DNA of 64,000 bases, taken from the NCBI GenBank assembly GCA_963663735.2, contig CAXXHN010000001.1:1488001-1552000 (forward strand), given 5' to 3'. The DNA comes from G963663735 sp963663735 (GTDB lineage Bacteria; Acidobacteriota; UBA6911; RPQK01; JAPXNP01). The notes under the pieces are model-generated. The model was not told where the DNA came from. It saw only the letters and a program-made list of their open reading frames with translations, and did no database searches. A program made the position numbers and the translations under genes. Below, piece after piece: positions 1 through 8,509 of this stretch. Position 1 is the first letter of the stretch. The number at the start of each line of letters is the position of its first letter.

Positions 1-681
1 TCTCTCGGCCTGCCACATTCCGGCATAAAGTATTCGGGGATTGTTGCTGTCCATGGCAAGGGCGCTAACGCCGGTTTTTTCATTCACATAAAGGATTTTT
101 TTCCAGGTTTTTCCGCCATCCATGGAGCGGAATACACCCCGTTCCTCTCCTGGTCCGAAAATATTCCCCAAAACACCTACGTAAACGATATCGGGATTAG
201 TAGGATGAATCTTGATGTCGGTAATCTGCCCGGCATCTTTGAGGCCGATATGATCCCAGGTTTTTCCGCTGTCTGTAGATTTGTAGACTCCGTCTCCCGG
301 AGAAATATTGCCCCTTGGACAGCCGGAACCGGTGCCGACATAGACAACGTTGGTATCATTTTCCGAGACGGCGACAGCTCCGATTGAAGCAGATTTGATG
401 TAACCGTCAGTGACATTTTTCCAGGTCTGCCCGGCATCCGTCGTTTTCCATACGCCTCCGCCAGTTGACCCGAAGTAATAAACAAATGGCTGTCCCGGAA
501 TTCCCGTTACTGCCGTAACCCTTCCTCCCCGGTAGGGACCGACTAGCCGGTATCTCATGGCTTTAAGCATTTCGAAAGGAGCTGTGTCGTCAGTCGCGGC
601 CGAAGCTGAAGCGGACAAAGCAGTCAATAGGACAAATACAACCAAAACGCAGGCAAACCAGCGATTGTTGAAGCGAATCAT
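1..681 (-). CDS. Secreted BNR/VPS10-like repeat protein (C-terminus cut by window edge)
   Basis: The frame is open from an ATG at 681 to the left edge: 227 codons of N-terminal sequence, C-terminus outside the window. The start has an AGGAG (complement of 688-692) six bases upstream and opens into a Sec-type signal peptide (MIRFNNRWFACVLVVFVLLT, then Ala/Ser-rich). The mature part begins with the GPYRGGRVTA motif and BNR/Asp-box repeats such as STDSGKTW and SMDGGKTW, the pattern of sortilin/VPS10-type beta-propellers found in bacterial 'glycosyl hydrolase BNR repeat' proteins. It closely resembles the complete protein encoded at 57873-61043 over the whole visible length. Family knowledge suggests a secreted beta-propeller; enzymatic activity is not established. 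Function is inferred only at the level of fold and location. Confidence 0.85.
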   Translation of the reverse strand, partial: MIRFNNRWFACVLVVFVLLTALSASASAATDDTAPFEMLKAMRYRLVGPYRGGRVTAVTGIPGQPFVYYFGSTGGGVWKTTDAGQTWKNVTDGYIKSASIGAVAVSENDTNVVYVGTGSGCPRGNISPGDGVYKSTDSGKTWDHIGLKDAGQITDIKIHPTNPDIVYVGVLGNIFGPGEERGVFRSMDGGKTWKKILYVNEKTGVSALAMDSNNPRILYAGMWQAER

Positions 682-1062
682 GGTGAATCTCCTGATGAAT
701 AAGCTAAGCTTTCCGATTTTAGATACAGGGTTAATTGTAGGCTGCCTGCCCGGAGACCGCAATCACAAATGATAAGTGAAGCTACAGCCGTTGGTCCGGT
801 AATTGTCTGGTGCTGTAATTATCTGGATTGACGACAGTGGGACATGCCTGCCCGGGAAAGCGAAGAAAGCGTACCCCGGGAAATGACCTCCAGAGAGTCG
901 CTAGGAGGAGGAATGTTATTGTCGACATAGTGTGATAAAGTAAAGGCTGCTTGATTAAGCTTTAAACCTTCAGCAGAATCAATTTGATAAAAATCTACAT
1001 ACAGCCATGGGGATCAGCTTAGCGGAAGAGTTTCGCATGATCAGTCCTGGTATCAATAGATT
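682..1062. other. Divergent intergenic region, no gene seen
   Basis: This stretch separates the leftward BNR gene from the rightward gene at 1063. It should hold both promoters, but I see no convincing -35/-10 pair, no strong hairpin and no small gene. The right half is AT-rich. Confidence 0.5.
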
Positions 1063-1896
1063 ATGAATTCTAATTTTACGCCGGAACAGAAGGCGGCTGT
1101 TAGAAAACTGGTTAAGGTTCCATCTGATACAGACAAACCATTTAGGACCGATTTATACTGTCTGGATTTGGCTGAAGTCAGCCAAACACTCGGCTTGCAT
1201 CCTTTGCCTTACCGGGAATTTCTAGGGCCTGATTGCTGGCTTGCCGGGGGGCAGGTTCTGAGATGGTTATGCAGTGCCGGCTCCGGAGTGTATAAACCCC
1301 AGGGAGACTTTGATTTTTATTTTCGTTCCCTTGAGGATCTGAACAACACAGCCCGGGCCATGCTTGATCAGGGATTCAAGTTGCGCGGGTATAGATCCTT
1401 TTCAAAAAGCCTTCTGGAATTTCTGCGATATCCGGCCAAAAACAGGGTAAACGAGGACTGGAGCTCGGCAATCCGTGACGAAACCGGAGACCTGATAAGA
1501 CTAACCCCCGAGCTCTGCAGGAGACTTCGTTTGATTTTTCTTGAACTGGTCTCTGACCAGGGGCATACCATTCAGTTAGTGACAATTTTTGATCTCACCC
1601 CGATTGAAACGATCCGGCGATTCGATTTTAGCGTCACTCAATTTGCGGTGAATGAGAGAAAGCTGTTTTTTTGTCCCTGGGCCTGGAGGGATCTTTTAAA
1701 AAACCGTTTTCGAGTTACTGAAGGCCTCATGTGGCCGGACGCCACTTTCTACCGGGTTATTAAATACATACGTCGCGGTTTCCATCCGTATCCAAAGGAT
1801 ATTCTTTCCGTGTCTGTCTCCGCTGCAACTTGGTTTGTTACTAATTCCTCAAAATACTTACTTTCCTGCTTCCGCGGGAAATCCTTCAACAGGTAA
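1063..1896 (+). CDS. Orphan nucleotidyltransferase-fold-like protein
   Basis: 277 residues with no close family that I recognise. Around residues 55-90 the order AGGQVLRWL, then GDFDFYF, recalls the GG...(K/R)W...DxDxx signature of minimal nucleotidyltransferase-fold (pol beta superfamily) proteins. Further on, IQLVTIFDLTP followed by RRFDFSVTQF resembles the later beta-strands of the viral and phage-like members of that fold. There is no signal peptide or membrane segment, so it should be cytoplasmic. The ATG has no clear Shine-Dalgarno sequence, so the start is the least secure part. It stands alone between divergently and co-oriented secreted proteins, with no antitoxin-like partner gene. 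The fold assignment is inference from motif spacing; the substrate is unknown. Confidence 0.6.
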   Translation: MNSNFTPEQKAAVRKLVKVPSDTDKPFRTDLYCLDLAEVSQTLGLHPLPYREFLGPDCWLAGGQVLRWLCSAGSGVYKPQGDFDFYFRSLEDLNNTARAMLDQGFKLRGYRSFSKSLLEFLRYPAKNRVNEDWSSAIRDETGDLIRLTPELCRRLRLIFLELVSDQGHTIQLVTIFDLTPIETIRRFDFSVTQFAVNERKLFFCPWAWRDLLKNRFRVTEGLMWPDATFYRVIKYIRRGFHPYPKDILSVSVSAATWFVTNSSKYLLSCFRGKSFNR

Positions 1897-2158
1897 TTAT
1901 CAGGCGACCTTTCGCAAAAAAAACAAACTGCAGAATATGAAATGCCCGGTGCTCTATGCCTCAATCCCGGACCAAGGTTCATAAAAATAGGGATTCTGTG
2001 AAACTGTCTATCGTGGTTTTCACGGGGATACCGGTTTAGCGGTTTTATTACCCAGACCTGAAAATTATTTTCTGTACCCGGAAAACCCCCTGTGATAGAA
2101 ATGATAAACAGACATCATAAAATGGAATTTTTTATCTGTTTACCGGCAGGGAGATTTT

Positions 2159-3796
2159 ATGTTCAAGAATATATTCAGGTTGCTTTTAATTTTGAGTGTT
2201 ACTGGTTTACTTTCTTATGCTCAGGCTTATGCTCAGGATGTCCCTGTCTGGGATAAATACCAAATTGAGTTTCAGAGCAGCGAGGAATATGAAAATTCGC
2301 TGTATGATCTGAAGTTTTTTGTTGTAGAGTTTGTTTCCCCTTCAGGAAGATCAAAAAAAATTAACGGATTCTGGGATGGGGGCAAGAACTGGAAAGTACG
2401 TTTCTGCCCGGATGAAATCGGGAAATGGATATGGAAGAGCAGCTGTTCGGATACTGATAATTCCGGGCTGCATGGTCAGGGAGGTTCCTTCCTGGTTTCA
2501 GCTAACAACAGTTCCCAGGATCTTTACCGCAAAGGTTCAATTATCAGGCCCAAGGGGAGTTACCACCTTTCTTATGCTGACGGATCCCCTTTTTTCTGGC
2601 TGGCCGATACTGCATGGAATGGCGCTTTGAGGTCCTCTCAGGAAGAATGGGAGGTTTATCTCAGGGACCGAAAGGCGAAAGGCTTCAGCGTTGTCCAGTT
2701 TGTTACAACCCAATGGCGTGGATTATTGGCCGACAGGAATGGGGAAGTGGCTTTCACGGGATGCGGCCGGATCAAGATCAATCCCCGGTTTTTCCAGGAT
2801 CTTGATGAACGCGTGGACCAGGTGAACCGGGAAGGGCTGGTGGCAGCCCCGGTCCTGCTCTGGGCACTGCCCAGTGGCCAGGGGAGAGAGTTAAGCCCGG
2901 GGTATTACCTTCCTGAAGATGAGGCGGTGCTGCTGGCAAGGTATACAGTGGCCAGATATGGAGGGAATCAGGTTATCTGGATACTGGGCGGAGACGGTGC
3001 CTATATCGGAGAGTTTGAGCAGCGATGGAAAAACATTGGAAGGCGTGTATTTGAGGATCATCCTCCCGGGCTGGTTGCCCAGCATCCTCATGGAAGTTCC
3101 TGGATAGGTGAGGATTACCGGGACGAGCCATGGCTGGATATTATAGGTTACCAGTCCAGCCATTCCAATGGGGAGAGGGTAGTCAACTGGATTAACAAGG
3201 GTCCCATGTCCCGGCAGTGGGACAAACTGCCTGCCCGGCCTGTCATGAACCTTGAGCCGAACTATGAAATGATTCGAAACCAGATTACGGCTGAAGACGT
3301 ACGGAATGCCAGCTACTGGTCTTTGTTTGCCACCCCCATATCAGGACTGACCTATGGGCATAACAGTATCTGGCCCTGGCTTTATGAGGGGGAGACTATT
3401 GCTAATCATGAAAAAACAGAAGGCTATCCCTCCTGGGAGAAAGCTCTTCACTACCCGGGCTCCAGCCAGGTTGGATATCTGGCTGAATTAATTCGGTCCG
3501 TGGACTGGTGGAAATTCAGGCCGGCGCAGGAACTTCTGGCTGAACAGCCGGGTAATGAAACCTACAATCATTTCATTTCTATTGTAAAAAACCCGGAAAA
3601 CGGGACAATCCTATGTTATCTGCCGGTTAAGGGTGAAGTTAAAATCTACAATCTTTTCAATGAGGAATTTAAGGTGAAATGGTTTGACCCGGTTGAAAAT
3701 GCATATAACAGTGCCGGGACCAGCGGCAACCAGAATATTCTGGAGATAACCTCTCCTAAAGACCAGGACATGGTTCTGATTCTTTGTCCTGAATGA
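2159..3796 (+). CDS. Secreted DUF5060/DUF4038-type glycoside hydrolase (apiosidase-like)
   Basis: 545 residues. An N-terminal Sec signal peptide ends near AQAYAQ (about residue 26). Next comes a beta-sandwich N-terminal region with the FWDGGKNWKVRF pattern of DUF5060, then a TIM-barrel region starting at SPFFWLADTAWNGAL and running through QFVTTQWRG, VIWILGGDG and DIIGYQSSHS, which is typical of DUF4038 apiosidase-like catalytic domains. The last ~90 residues look like the small C-terminal beta domain that often accompanies this family. Known members release apiose or arabinose-type side chains; the exact substrate cannot be read here. Preceded by a GGGAGA-like ribosome site. It fits the other carbohydrate-active genes at both ends of the window. 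Confidence 0.8.
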   Translation: MFKNIFRLLLILSVTGLLSYAQAYAQDVPVWDKYQIEFQSSEEYENSLYDLKFFVVEFVSPSGRSKKINGFWDGGKNWKVRFCPDEIGKWIWKSSCSDTDNSGLHGQGGSFLVSANNSSQDLYRKGSIIRPKGSYHLSYADGSPFFWLADTAWNGALRSSQEEWEVYLRDRKAKGFSVVQFVTTQWRGLLADRNGEVAFTGCGRIKINPRFFQDLDERVDQVNREGLVAAPVLLWALPSGQGRELSPGYYLPEDEAVLLARYTVARYGGNQVIWILGGDGAYIGEFEQRWKNIGRRVFEDHPPGLVAQHPHGSSWIGEDYRDEPWLDIIGYQSSHSNGERVVNWINKGPMSRQWDKLPARPVMNLEPNYEMIRNQITAEDVRNASYWSLFATPISGLTYGHNSIWPWLYEGETIANHEKTEGYPSWEKALHYPGSSQVGYLAELIRSVDWWKFRPAQELLAEQPGNETYNHFISIVKNPENGTILCYLPVKGEVKIYNLFNEEFKVKWFDPVENAYNSAGTSGNQNILEITSPKDQDMVLILCPE

Positions 3797-3850
3797 TAGG
3801 TTCGAACCCGGGTTAGGCATGGGGGGCCGGGGACAATGGCGGGGATCATT

Positions 3851-4450
3851 ATGAAAAATAAAGTGTTTTCAGTCCTTTGTTTTTTTTCGTTGTTGACCGG
3901 CTGTTCAGGAAAGGTAGACCCCCGTTTTGTTCCGGTGGAAGGATTCGAGCTGTCGCGTTATCTTGGCACCTGGTATGAAATCGCCCGCCTGGACCATCCC
4001 TTTGAAAAGGGTCTGGAAAAAGTGACAGCCGAGTACTCCCTCCGCGATGATGGCAGGATTAGGATCGTAAATCGCGGCTACGATCCGAAAAAGGATAAAT
4101 GGAAAAAGGCCGAAGGGCGAGCGGAGCTGAAATATACACCGGATACAGGCTGGCTGAAGGTTTCGTTTTTCCGGCCCTTTTATGCGGATTACATGATCCT
4201 GGAACTCGACAGGATTAACTACAGTTACGCCCTGGTGTCAGGGCCGAATACTTCATATCTCTGGATTCTCTCCAGGACACCGGTGCTGGAGGAAGGGATA
4301 ACAAGAGAACTCCTGTCTAAGGCTGCAACCTTTGGGTTTAACCCGGAGGACATGATTTTTGTGGAACAGGATGAAGTGGCTTCACAGGACCCCCAACCTG
4401 GGAGAGATGAAGATCCTGCGGGTTTGCCGGACGAAGGTGATCTCAGCTAA
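3851..4450 (+). CDS. blc: Outer-membrane lipocalin lipoprotein (Blc family)
   Basis: About 199 residues. I chose the ATG at 3851 rather than 3836: it has a GGGGA ribosome site just upstream and begins directly with a lipoprotein signal, MKNKVFSVLCFFSLLTGC, with lipobox LLTGC. The mature protein has the lipocalin G-x-W motif in YLGTWYEIARL, then DGRIRIVNRGYD and the YADYMILELD...YALVSGP strands characteristic of bacterial Blc. Blc proteins are outer-membrane lipoproteins that bind lysophospholipids or fatty acids. The C-terminus carries an unusual acidic, proline-containing tail of about 30 residues after the last predicted strand, probably disordered. It lies 40 bp downstream of the glycosidase and could be cotranscribed. 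Confidence 0.85.
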   Translation: MKNKVFSVLCFFSLLTGCSGKVDPRFVPVEGFELSRYLGTWYEIARLDHPFEKGLEKVTAEYSLRDDGRIRIVNRGYDPKKDKWKKAEGRAELKYTPDTGWLKVSFFRPFYADYMILELDRINYSYALVSGPNTSYLWILSRTPVLEEGITRELLSKAATFGFNPEDMIFVEQDEVASQDPQPGRDEDPAGLPDEGDLS

Positions 4451-4462
4451 CAGATTGCGATG

Positions 4463-4530
4463 GTTTTACTTTTTTGCCTGAGAGTTGCCCTGGCGGCTCC
4501 ATTCCGGCTAGAATTCGGAGAAAGTAGCTT
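4463..4530 (-). promoter_or_regulatory. Glycine-riboswitch-like 3' half on the minus strand (tentative)
   Basis: Read on the minus strand, this segment contains ACTCTCAGGCAAAA preceded by a GCCG-AA-GGAGC-like block, similar to the conserved 3' half of the gcvT/glycine aptamer. The 5' half (GGAGAG block) is not evident, and no minus-strand gene follows, because the lipocalin lies on the plus strand. It may be chance similarity or a decayed element. Confidence 0.2.
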
Positions 4531-4562
4531 TTGCATGAATATATTAGGAGGAAAGTAATTTT

Positions 4563-5789
4563 ATGTCAGCTGAAATGGGTGTTATTACACGGGGTTTCAT
4601 CGAGAAGGATTGCAAGTTCGGAGCCAGTAATTATGCTCCTTTACCGGTTGTTCTGGAGCGAGGGGAAGGCGTTTATGTCTGGGATGTGGAAGGCTCCCGG
4701 TATTTTGACATGCTGAGTGCTTACTCCGCAGTCAACCAGGGGCACTGCCATCCCCGGATCATAAATGCGGCCAAGCAGCAGATGGACATGCTCTGCCTGA
4801 CTTCAAGGGCTTTCCACAATAACGTGATGGGAGAGTTTCTGAAGAAAATCTGTGAATTGACCGGTTATGAAAAGGCCCTGCCCATGAACTCAGGTGCCGA
4901 GGGTGTTGAGACAGCAATTAAGGCGATGCGTCGCTGGGGGTACCAGAAAAAAGGAATCCCTGAAGGAAAAGCTGAAATCATTGTCTGTACAGAGAATTTT
5001 CATGGCCGAACTACTACTATCGTGGGATTTTCTACTGATCCTGGAGCAACGGAAGGATTTGGCCCTCCGACTCCGGGGTTCAAGGTTGTTGAGTATGACA
5101 ACACCGAAGCCCTGGAAAAGGCCATAAATTCCAATACTTGTGGATTCCTGGTCGAACCGGTCCAGGGTGAAGCCGGAGTGAAAGTGCCAGGCGAAGATTA
5201 CTTGGTGAAAGTCAGGGAAATCTGTACCAGAGAAAATGTGCTTTTCTGTGCTGATGAAATCCAGACCGGGCTTGGCCGGACCGGAGCGCTTTTCTGCTAC
5301 CAGCATTCAGGGATCAGGCCAGATATTGTGATCATGGGAAAAGCCCTGTCTGGAGGTGTTTATCCAATATCAGCGATTGCCTGTGATAACTCCATTATGG
5401 AGGTGTTCACCCCTGGTTCACACGGCAGCACCTATGGAGGTAATCCCCTGGCCAGCGCAATCGGGATAGCATCCCTGGATGTAATCGTGGAGGAGAAACT
5501 GCCGGAAAAAGCGGCCGCAAGAGGAACCTATTTTGTCTCTAAACTGAAAGCCCTTAACAATCCCCTCATCAGGGTAGTGCGGGGCAAGGGACTGCTGATT
5601 GCTATTGAGTTTTACAATCCGGTTGCCAAGAAATTCTGTAAACAGATGCAGAAAGAGGGGGTGCTTGCCAAGGATACCCATGACGTTACAGTCAGGTTTG
5701 CGCCTCCCCTTGTAATCACTGAAGAGCAGATAGATGATGCTTTCGCAAGAATCTGCAGGGCCCTGGATTGGCTGGCAGAAAACAACTAG
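4563..5789 (+). CDS. rocD: Ornithine aminotransferase (ornithine--oxo-acid transaminase)
   Basis: 408 residues, the usual length for this class-III PLP aminotransferase, preceded by AGGAGG at 4546-4551. Visible hallmarks are FDMLSAYSAVNQGHCHPRI near the N-terminus, the PMNSGAEGVETAIK phosphate-binding segment, CADEIQTGLGRTG, and the PLP-lysine region IMGKALSGGVYPISA, followed by GSHGSTYGGNPL. The residues around the lysine and the SAYSAVNQGH motif fit ornithine delta-aminotransferase better than ArgD. It interconverts ornithine plus 2-oxoglutarate and glutamate semialdehyde plus glutamate. It is followed after 24 bp by ornithine carbamoyltransferase and so probably shares its transcript, placing both at the ornithine branch point. 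Confidence 0.9.
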   Translation: MSAEMGVITRGFIEKDCKFGASNYAPLPVVLERGEGVYVWDVEGSRYFDMLSAYSAVNQGHCHPRIINAAKQQMDMLCLTSRAFHNNVMGEFLKKICELTGYEKALPMNSGAEGVETAIKAMRRWGYQKKGIPEGKAEIIVCTENFHGRTTTIVGFSTDPGATEGFGPPTPGFKVVEYDNTEALEKAINSNTCGFLVEPVQGEAGVKVPGEDYLVKVREICTRENVLFCADEIQTGLGRTGALFCYQHSGIRPDIVIMGKALSGGVYPISAIACDNSIMEVFTPGSHGSTYGGNPLASAIGIASLDVIVEEKLPEKAAARGTYFVSKLKALNNPLIRVVRGKGLLIAIEFYNPVAKKFCKQMQKEGVLAKDTHDVTVRFAPPLVITEEQIDDAFARICRALDWLAENN

Positions 5790-5813
5790 CCTGAGGGCTA
5801 AGGGAGAAACTAA

Positions 5814-6752
5814 ATGGATTTTAAAGGTCGAAACTGTTTGACGCTTAAGGATTTCAGCCGTGAAGAGATTGAGGATATCCTCAGTTTTGCGGCAAAAGTG
5901 AAGGCCTGCCTTAAAAAAGGAGAGGATTATCGGCCTTTAAAAGGCAAAGTAATGGCCATGATATTCCAGAAGCCGTCTCTTCGTACCAGGGTTTCCTTTG
6001 AGACCGGGATGTACCAGTTGGGTGGAATGGCTTTGTATCTGGGCCCATCTGATATCGGATTGGGGAAAAGGGAGACCACCGAAGATATAGCCAGGGTTCT
6101 AGGCCAGCAGGTGGACATCATCATGGCCAGAGTGTTTGGACACGCTATTGTTGAGGATCTGGGGCGGTATGCCGGGATTCCGGTCATCAATGGGTTAAGT
6201 GACTATTCTCATCCCTGTCAGGCTCTGGCTGATTTCCAGACGATTGCCGAAAGGGGGATGCCGTTTGCCGGTACCAGACTTACATTCGTGGGAGAAGGTA
6301 ACAATGTGGCCAATTCCCTGATTTTCGGCGGTGTCAGACTGGGAATGCATGTCTGTGTTGCTTCTCCGAAGGGATATGAGGTTACTGAAGATGTAATCGC
6401 CTGGGCCAGGAATGAATCCGTTGTTTCAGGCGGAAGCCTGACTGTGACCAACAGCCTGGAAGAAGGTGCTTCCGGAGCAGATGTTCTCTACACCGATGTC
6501 TGGACAAGCATGGGCCAGGAAGCTGAACAGCAGAAACGGCTTGAAGCCTTCAAGGACTACCAGATTAACCTGGACCTCCTGGCAATGGCTAAAAAAGATG
6601 CTTTGGTCCTCCATTGCCTGCCTGCCCATTATGGTGAGGAGATTACAAGGGAAGCTGCATATTCCCGGAATTCAGCCATTTTTGATGAAACCGAAAACAG
6701 GCTTCATGCCGAAAAAGCGCTGATAGTGAAGCTTATGGGGGGCAAAGAGTAA
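5814..6752 (+). CDS. argF: Ornithine carbamoyltransferase
   Basis: 312 residues, full family length. The carbamoyl-phosphate motif PSLRTRVSFE, the HPCQALADFQT motif, the FVGEGNNVANS segment, TDVWTSMGQE and the ornithine-loop HCLPAHYGEEI are all present, so it should be active. It makes citrulline from ornithine and carbamoyl phosphate, or runs in reverse as a catabolic enzyme. Its neighbours are ornithine aminotransferase upstream and a convergent carbamate kinase. Carbamate kinase next to an OTC is typical of catabolic use of citrulline (OTC giving carbamoyl phosphate, kinase giving ATP), but no arginine deiminase is present here. Because argC, argD and argB lie 15 kb away, a biosynthetic role is equally possible. 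Confidence 0.93.
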   Translation: MDFKGRNCLTLKDFSREEIEDILSFAAKVKACLKKGEDYRPLKGKVMAMIFQKPSLRTRVSFETGMYQLGGMALYLGPSDIGLGKRETTEDIARVLGQQVDIIMARVFGHAIVEDLGRYAGIPVINGLSDYSHPCQALADFQTIAERGMPFAGTRLTFVGEGNNVANSLIFGGVRLGMHVCVASPKGYEVTEDVIAWARNESVVSGGSLTVTNSLEEGASGADVLYTDVWTSMGQEAEQQKRLEAFKDYQINLDLLAMAKKDALVLHCLPAHYGEEITREAAYSRNSAIFDETENRLHAEKALIVKLMGGKE

Positions 6753-6768
6753 TCCTTTGCGTTTGATT

Positions 6769-6799
6769 CCGGGGTGAGTATGAGAGATGCTCACTCCGG
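6769..6799. terminator. Hairpin between convergent argF and arcC
   Basis: Arms 6769-6780 and 6788-6799 form a 12-bp stem (one or two G-U pairs by strand) with a 7-base loop, placed midway between two converging genes. There is no strong T-run, but the location suits a bidirectional terminator. Confidence 0.55.
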
Positions 6800-6840
6800 A
6801 CAGTTTAGCCCATTCCGGGATTAACATGGGTGAATGACCC

Positions 6841-7797
6841 TCAGGAATAGATTACAGTTCCTGATTTTCCATCCAGGGTTGCTGTTATCTGGCCCGGCGC
6901 ACATATCACCACATTGCTACCGCCGTTTTTAAGAAACTGGATAGAGGCCCTGATCTTTGGACCCATGGATCCTTCAGCAAAATGACCTTCCCGCAGGTAT
7001 TTTTCTGCTTCGCTGACACTGATTCTGTCAAGATCGACCTGTTGAGGGGTATTGAAATTAAGAGATACCTTGCTGATGTCTGTAGCCACAATTAAAGTGT
7101 CAGCATTGCAGGTGTTCCCGATCAACGCCGCGGTCAGGTCTTTATCAATCACCACATCCTGGCCTTCAAAATCACCATTTTCCTCAACAACAATGGGAAT
7201 CCCTCCGCCTCCGCCGGCGATCACGATAATCCCGTCATTTACCAGTCTGGAAATGGTTTTATGTTCAATTATTTTTATCGGATCAGGGGAGGGCACTACC
7301 ATTCTCCAGCCCCTTCCGGAATCCTCTTTCATTTTCCAGCCTTTTTCCCGCGAAAGGATTTCTGCTTCCTCCCGGGTGAAAAAGCGCCCTACCGGTTTGG
7401 AAGGGTTCTGTAGTTTTGGATCATTCCTGTCCACAACCACCTGGGTTAGGATGGTGACAACCGGCCTTTTTATGCAGTGCCTCCAGAGTACGTTCTGCAG
7501 GCACTGCTGGATCATGTATCCCATGCCACCTTCAGTATCGGCAACCAGGACTCCGAGCGGGAGCTCGGGCGCTTCGGGGTGGGCGGTTTGAGACCGGATC
7601 ATTTCATGTCCGACCTGGGGGCCGTTTCCGTGAACAATGATCAGGCCAGCTCCATTTTTGACCGGTTCGACAATACCTTCCAGTACCTGCCGGGTATTGG
7701 CAAACTGGGTATGGATATCCCCATACTGTCCCTGGCGGATGATGGCGTTTCCACCAAAAGCCAGAACATATAGTTTTTTGTTTTCCATGTTTTCCAA
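6841..7797 (-). CDS. arcC: Carbamate kinase
   Basis: 318 residues, full length for the amino-acid-kinase-fold carbamate kinase family. Visible motifs are LAFGGNAIIRQGQ at the N-terminus, IIVHGNGPQVGHE, the AGGGGGIPIV nucleotide loop, VIDKDLTAALIG, and the C-terminal GSMGPKIRASIQF. It transfers phosphate between carbamoyl phosphate and ADP, giving ATP in the catabolic direction. It converges on the OTC gene. The start could be the first ATG (7797) or the second, nine bases on. With OTC and ornithine aminotransferase it forms an ornithine/citrulline module without a deiminase. Confidence 0.93.
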   Translation of the reverse strand: MENMENKKLYVLAFGGNAIIRQGQYGDIHTQFANTRQVLEGIVEPVKNGAGLIIVHGNGPQVGHEMIRSQTAHPEAPELPLGVLVADTEGGMGYMIQQCLQNVLWRHCIKRPVVTILTQVVVDRNDPKLQNPSKPVGRFFTREEAEILSREKGWKMKEDSGRGWRMVVPSPDPIKIIEHKTISRLVNDGIIVIAGGGGGIPIVVEENGDFEGQDVVIDKDLTAALIGNTCNADTLIVATDISKVSLNFNTPQQVDLDRISVSEAEKYLREGHFAEGSMGPKIRASIQFLKNGGSNVVICAPGQITATLDGKSGTVIYS

Positions 7798-8509
7798 TTC
7801 AAAACTAAAAATTTATCAGAAGCAATAAACGCCAGGATTCAATCCGGTTAGGAATACTATAGTTCGTCCCCTTGGATCAAGTAAATTCGTTTAGGTTGGG
7901 ATATTATGCGGGTGATCTGGACTTATAAACGCAATTACGAAGAAGTGCAAGGAGTATTACTGGTTTTCTCTGCGTCGCTGCACCCTGGGGACATTTCGTT
8001 TATACATTGTTGAAATTTTGATAGACGCGACTGTTAACAAGAGGGTTGTTTTGAAGAGCGAACTGAGTCTAGCCGCCGGCGTTTGGGCAAAGATCCCGAT
8101 TAAAATATTTCTCATATTTTCTATCACGCCTCGGGCGTTGGAACAGAGATTCCAACCAAAAAGGATTCTTCTATATCCAAAACATTGCTGAATAAATCGA
8201 TTACCAACTCATAACCATTCCTGACTTAACTCAAGCTTCAGGTTAGATTTGTGAAGTTCGAGCTTTCTCGGGAATGCCTGCGCCAGGCTGGCTGATTCAG
8301 CAGGACTCCATGTCTGGACTTGGATCCACAATTGTCAATCGGCACTTCCTTATCCGGTCTGGTATTATTGAGCAGCGCTGAAACTTGACCTGCGAAGTTT
8401 TTGGGAAACCTGGTTCCAGGCCTGCAAAGTCCCTTACATAAACGGCGTTAATTGATAACAAAGGCGCAATTATGAATAATTGGACTTCATCTGACCCCGG
8501 TGAACGAAT
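7798..8509. other. Intergenic region, no gene recognised
   Basis: About 710 bases between the start of arcC (leftward) and the HAD gene at 8510. Open frames crossing it lack ribosome sites and recognisable sequence. It contains scattered CAATTACGAA and GTTCGAGC-type words like those in other long gaps of this window. The segment just before 7860 should include the arcC promoter. Confidence 0.5.
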
